Assembly: GCA_039028695.1 (NCBI GenBank)
Contig: JBCCHN010000004.1
Location: 1-64,000 of the forward strand
Source of the DNA: JANQKX01 sp039028695
GTDB taxonomy: Bacteria; Pseudomonadota; Alphaproteobacteria; Kiloniellales; Kiloniellaceae
Direction of reading: 5' to 3'
DNA: 64,000 nt
The position numbers and the translations under genes were made by a program. This document shows, piece after piece, positions 61,741-64,000 of the stretch. Positions within the stretch are counted from its first letter, which is position 1. Every line of letters starts with the position of its first letter. The notes under the pieces are model-generated. The model searched no databases. It had not been told where the DNA came from and saw only the letters and a program-made list of their open reading frames with translations.

Positions 61741-64000
61741 ATGTCACATGCCCCCTTTGTCCACTTACGGGTCCGTTCGGCCTACTCACTTTCCGAAGGC
61801 GCGATCAAGGTTAAGGACCTGATAAAGGCTTGTCAGGCTGAATCCATGCCGGCGGTCGCCGTCACCGATAGCGGCAACCTTTTTGGGGCCTTGGAGTTTG
61901 CGCTTGCTGCACGGGACGCAGGAGTCCAGCCCATTATCGGCTGTCTCATGGCAATCAGCCGATTGGGCAAGGACCCGCTAAATGGAGCCTTGCCACCGCC
62001 CGATCCCATTGTCCTTCTGGTGCAAAATGAGCAGGGCTATCAGAATCTCATGGCCCTTGTATCCAAAGCCTTTTTGGAGACCGAAGCCGGCGAGCCGCCC
62101 CAGATCAGCCTATCTGATCTGAGCGCATCTGCTGACGGTCTGCTGGCCTTGACGGGTGGCATGGGCGGTCAGCTCGGCCGACTCTTGCTCTCCGGCCAGA
62201 TCAAGGAGGCCAAAGAAGCTCTCGCGGCCCTAAAGGATATTTTTCCCGGACGGCTCTATGTGGAGCTTCAGCGTCACGGATTGGCCAATGAAAAGATAAT
62301 TGAAAGCCAGCTCTTGGACCTCGCCTATGATCTTGAGGTACCGCTGGTTGCGACGAATGACTGCTATTTTCCTCGCGTGGAGGATTTCGAGGCCCACGAC
62401 GCCCTCTTGTGCATTGCCGGGGGTACCTACGTAACTAGTGAGGATCGCCGACGCCTCTCCCCCGAGCATCGCCTTAAAAGCGCCCGGGAGATGTGCGACC
62501 TGTTCCAGGATCTGCCGGAAGCCGTCGCCAATACCATCGTGATTGCGCAACGCTGCGCCTACTTTCCCGACCGAGTGGCGCCCATCCTGCCTGCTTTTCC
62601 GACCCATGATGGACTGGATGAAGCTGGTGAGTTGGCGCGCGCGTCAAAAACAGGCTTGCAGAGCCGCCTAGAAGCCCATGTCTTTGCCGAGGATATGGAA
62701 GAAGGGGCCCGAGAGGCGGCAGCGGGACCTTATCGGGAGCGGCTCGATTACGAGCTTGGCGTCATTGAGCAGATGGGCTTTCCCGGCTATTTCCTGATCG
62801 TTGCCGATTTCATTCAGTGGGCAAAGCATCAAGGTATTCCAGTGGGCCCCGGCCGAGGTTCGGGCGCCGGCTCGGTAGTGGCCTGGGCGCTGACCATCAC
62901 GGATTTGGATCCGTTGCGGTGGGGTCTACTATTTGAGCGCTTCCTTAATCCAGAACGAATTTCCATGCCGGATTTCGATATCGACTTTTGTCAGGACCGA
63001 CGGGACGAGGTGATTCGCTACGTCCAGGAAAAATACGGTCGAGATCATGTCGCTCAGATCATCACCTTCGGAAAGCTGCAGGCCCGCGCCGCCCTTCGTG
63101 ACGTGGGCCGGGTGCTCGAGATGCCCTATCCCCAGGTAGACCGTATTTGTAAGCTTGTGCCCAATAATCCGGCCAACCCGGTCTCCCTCTCTCAAGCCAT
63201 CGCCGGTGAGCCGCAGCTTCAGGAAATGCGAGACAACGACCCGGCGGTGGCGCGCCTCTTGAGCACAGCCCTGGGCATTGAGGGCCTCTACCGTCATGCC
63301 TCAACCCATGCGGCCGGCGTGGTGATCGGCGACCGGCGCCTGGATGCTTTGGTGCCGCTATATCGTGACCCGCGCTCCGACATGCCGGTAACCCAGTTCA
63401 ACATGAAGTATGTGGAACAGGCCGGGCTGGTGAAGTTCGACTTTTTGGGCCTGAAGACCCTGACGGTCTTGGCACGGGCTTGTGAATTGATAGCGGAACG
63501 GGGCGAGTCGATTGATCTTTCCACGATCCCGCTAGATGACGCAAAGACCTTCGACATGCTGGGGCGCGCCGAAACGGTGGCGGTGTTCCAGTTGGAATCG
63601 TCGGGTATGCGGGACGTGCTGCGCCGCCTGAAGCCCGACCGTTTCGAGGATATTATCGCCGTGGTGGCCCTCTATCGCCCAGGGCCGATGGACAATATCC
63701 CCAGCTACATCAAGCGAAAACACGGGGAGGAGACACCCGATTACCTTCACGATTCCATCGCCGATATTCTGAAGGAAACCTATGGCATCATGATCTATCA
63801 GGAACAGGTGCTGCAGATCGCCCAAAAACTCGCCGGCTATACCCTGGGTGCGGCCGATATTTTGCGCCGTGCCATGGGCAAAAAAATCCAGGCCGAAATG
63901 GATGCTCAGCGGCAGACCTTCATTGAGGGAGCCGTGGCCCTCAAGGTCGCCAAAACGAAGGCATCGGAAGTTTTCGACCAGGTCAATAAGTTCGCCGGTT
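61741..64000 (+). CDS. dnaE: DNA polymerase III alpha subunit (753 codons, cut by window edge)
   Basis: DnaE is the replicative polymerase. From ATG 61741 the protein starts MSHAPFVHLRVRSAYSLSEG, the canonical DnaE1 beginning with a PHP domain (VAVTDSGNLFGALEF). The polymerase core shows GPGRGSGAGSVVAWAL, the catalytic aspartates in MPDFDIDFCQDRR, RHASTHAAGVVI and the block VALYRPGPMD. It runs off the right edge, so about 400 C-terminal residues are missing. An in-frame ATG at 61726 is an alternative; neither start has a clear ribosome site. It starts 78 nt after lolD. Confidence 0.96.
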   Translation, partial: MSHAPFVHLRVRSAYSLSEGAIKVKDLIKACQAESMPAVAVTDSGNLFGALEFALAARDAGVQPIIGCLMAISRLGKDPLNGALPPPDPIVLLVQNEQGYQNLMALVSKAFLETEAGEPPQISLSDLSASADGLLALTGGMGGQLGRLLLSGQIKEAKEALAALKDIFPGRLYVELQRHGLANEKIIESQLLDLAYDLEVPLVATNDCYFPRVEDFEAHDALLCIAGGTYVTSEDRRRLSPEHRLKSAREMCDLFQDLPEAVANTIVIAQRCAYFPDRVAPILPAFPTHDGLDEAGELARASKTGLQSRLEAHVFAEDMEEGAREAAAGPYRERLDYELGVIEQMGFPGYFLIVADFIQWAKHQGIPVGPGRGSGAGSVVAWALTITDLDPLRWGLLFERFLNPERISMPDFDIDFCQDRRDEVIRYVQEKYGRDHVAQIITFGKLQARAALRDVGRVLEMPYPQVDRICKLVPNNPANPVSLSQAIAGEPQLQEMRDNDPAVARLLSTALGIEGLYRHASTHAAGVVIGDRRLDALVPLYRDPRSDMPVTQFNMKYVEQAGLVKFDFLGLKTLTVLARACELIAERGESIDLSTIPLDDAKTFDMLGRAETVAVFQLESSGMRDVLRRLKPDRFEDIIAVVALYRPGPMDNIPSYIKRKHGEETPDYLHDSIADILKETYGIMIYQEQVLQIAQKLAGYTLGAADILRRAMGKKIQAEMDAQRQTFIEGAVALKVAKTKASEVFDQVNKFAG

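Overview
The window reads as a chromosomal segment of an alphaproteobacterium, most likely a Rhodospirillales-like, possibly marine, heterotroph. The basis is gene order: sufR-sufBCDS, glnBA behind a sigma-54-type promoter, tRNA-Leu-tig-clpP-clpX-lon-hup, the complete run nuoA to nuoN followed by birA-coaX-rnj-mce-DUF1467, and lolCE-lolD-dnaE. All four tRNAs carry an encoded CCA end. I see no prophage, insertion sequence, rRNA or CRISPR array, and coding density is high with many 1 to 10 nt overlaps between genes of one operon.

Layout. 1-4836 (minus): Fe-S cluster assembly, with an Rrf2-type regulator followed by sufB, sufC, sufD and sufS (sufS runs off the left edge). 5040-7122 (plus): uracil phosphoribosyltransferase and a membrane class III nucleotide cyclase. 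7129-13330 (minus): a transport operon made of a stand-alone RAM (Lrp/AsnC ligand-binding) domain, a periplasmic binding protein, two permeases, two ATPases and, as last gene, an M24-fold enzyme very close to the DMSP lyase DddP but lacking its catalytic base. 13478-14899 (minus): RhlE-type helicase. 15191-20287: a hydrolase, two tandem paralogous lipoproteins of unknown function, parE, a hotdog thioesterase and a secreted protein of unknown function. 20318-23925 (minus): a biosynthetic or catabolic acetolactate-synthase-type enzyme, then glnB-glnA with a clear terminator behind glnA. 24429-24506: tRNA-His.

24628-32707 (plus): a 1012-residue three-domain protein (APH-type kinase, M23 endopeptidase, class III aminotransferase-fold enzyme), a 55-residue zinc-ribbon protein whose promoter implies a leaderless mRNA, a Sel1-repeat/SPOR cell-envelope protein, an HpcH/HpaI aldolase, the bifunctional NAD(P)HX repair enzyme, and a 96-residue unknown. 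32919-39955 (plus): tRNA-Leu and the protein quality-control cluster tig, clpP, clpX, lon, hup; trigger factor has a histone-H1-like lysine-rich tail. 40109-40463: tRNA-Val and tRNA-Asp. 40801-55037 (plus): all 14 complex I genes. 55037-59550: birA, coaX, rnj, methylmalonyl-CoA epimerase, a DUF1467 membrane protein and a secreted protein. 59705-64000: lipoprotein-export permease and ATPase, and the first 753 codons of dnaE (cut by the right edge).

The items most worth a second look are the DddP-like enzyme tied to an ABC importer and a RAM protein, the kinase-M23-aminotransferase fusion, and the tandem lipoproteins. Function calls rest on motifs and recalled family features; no database search was run.
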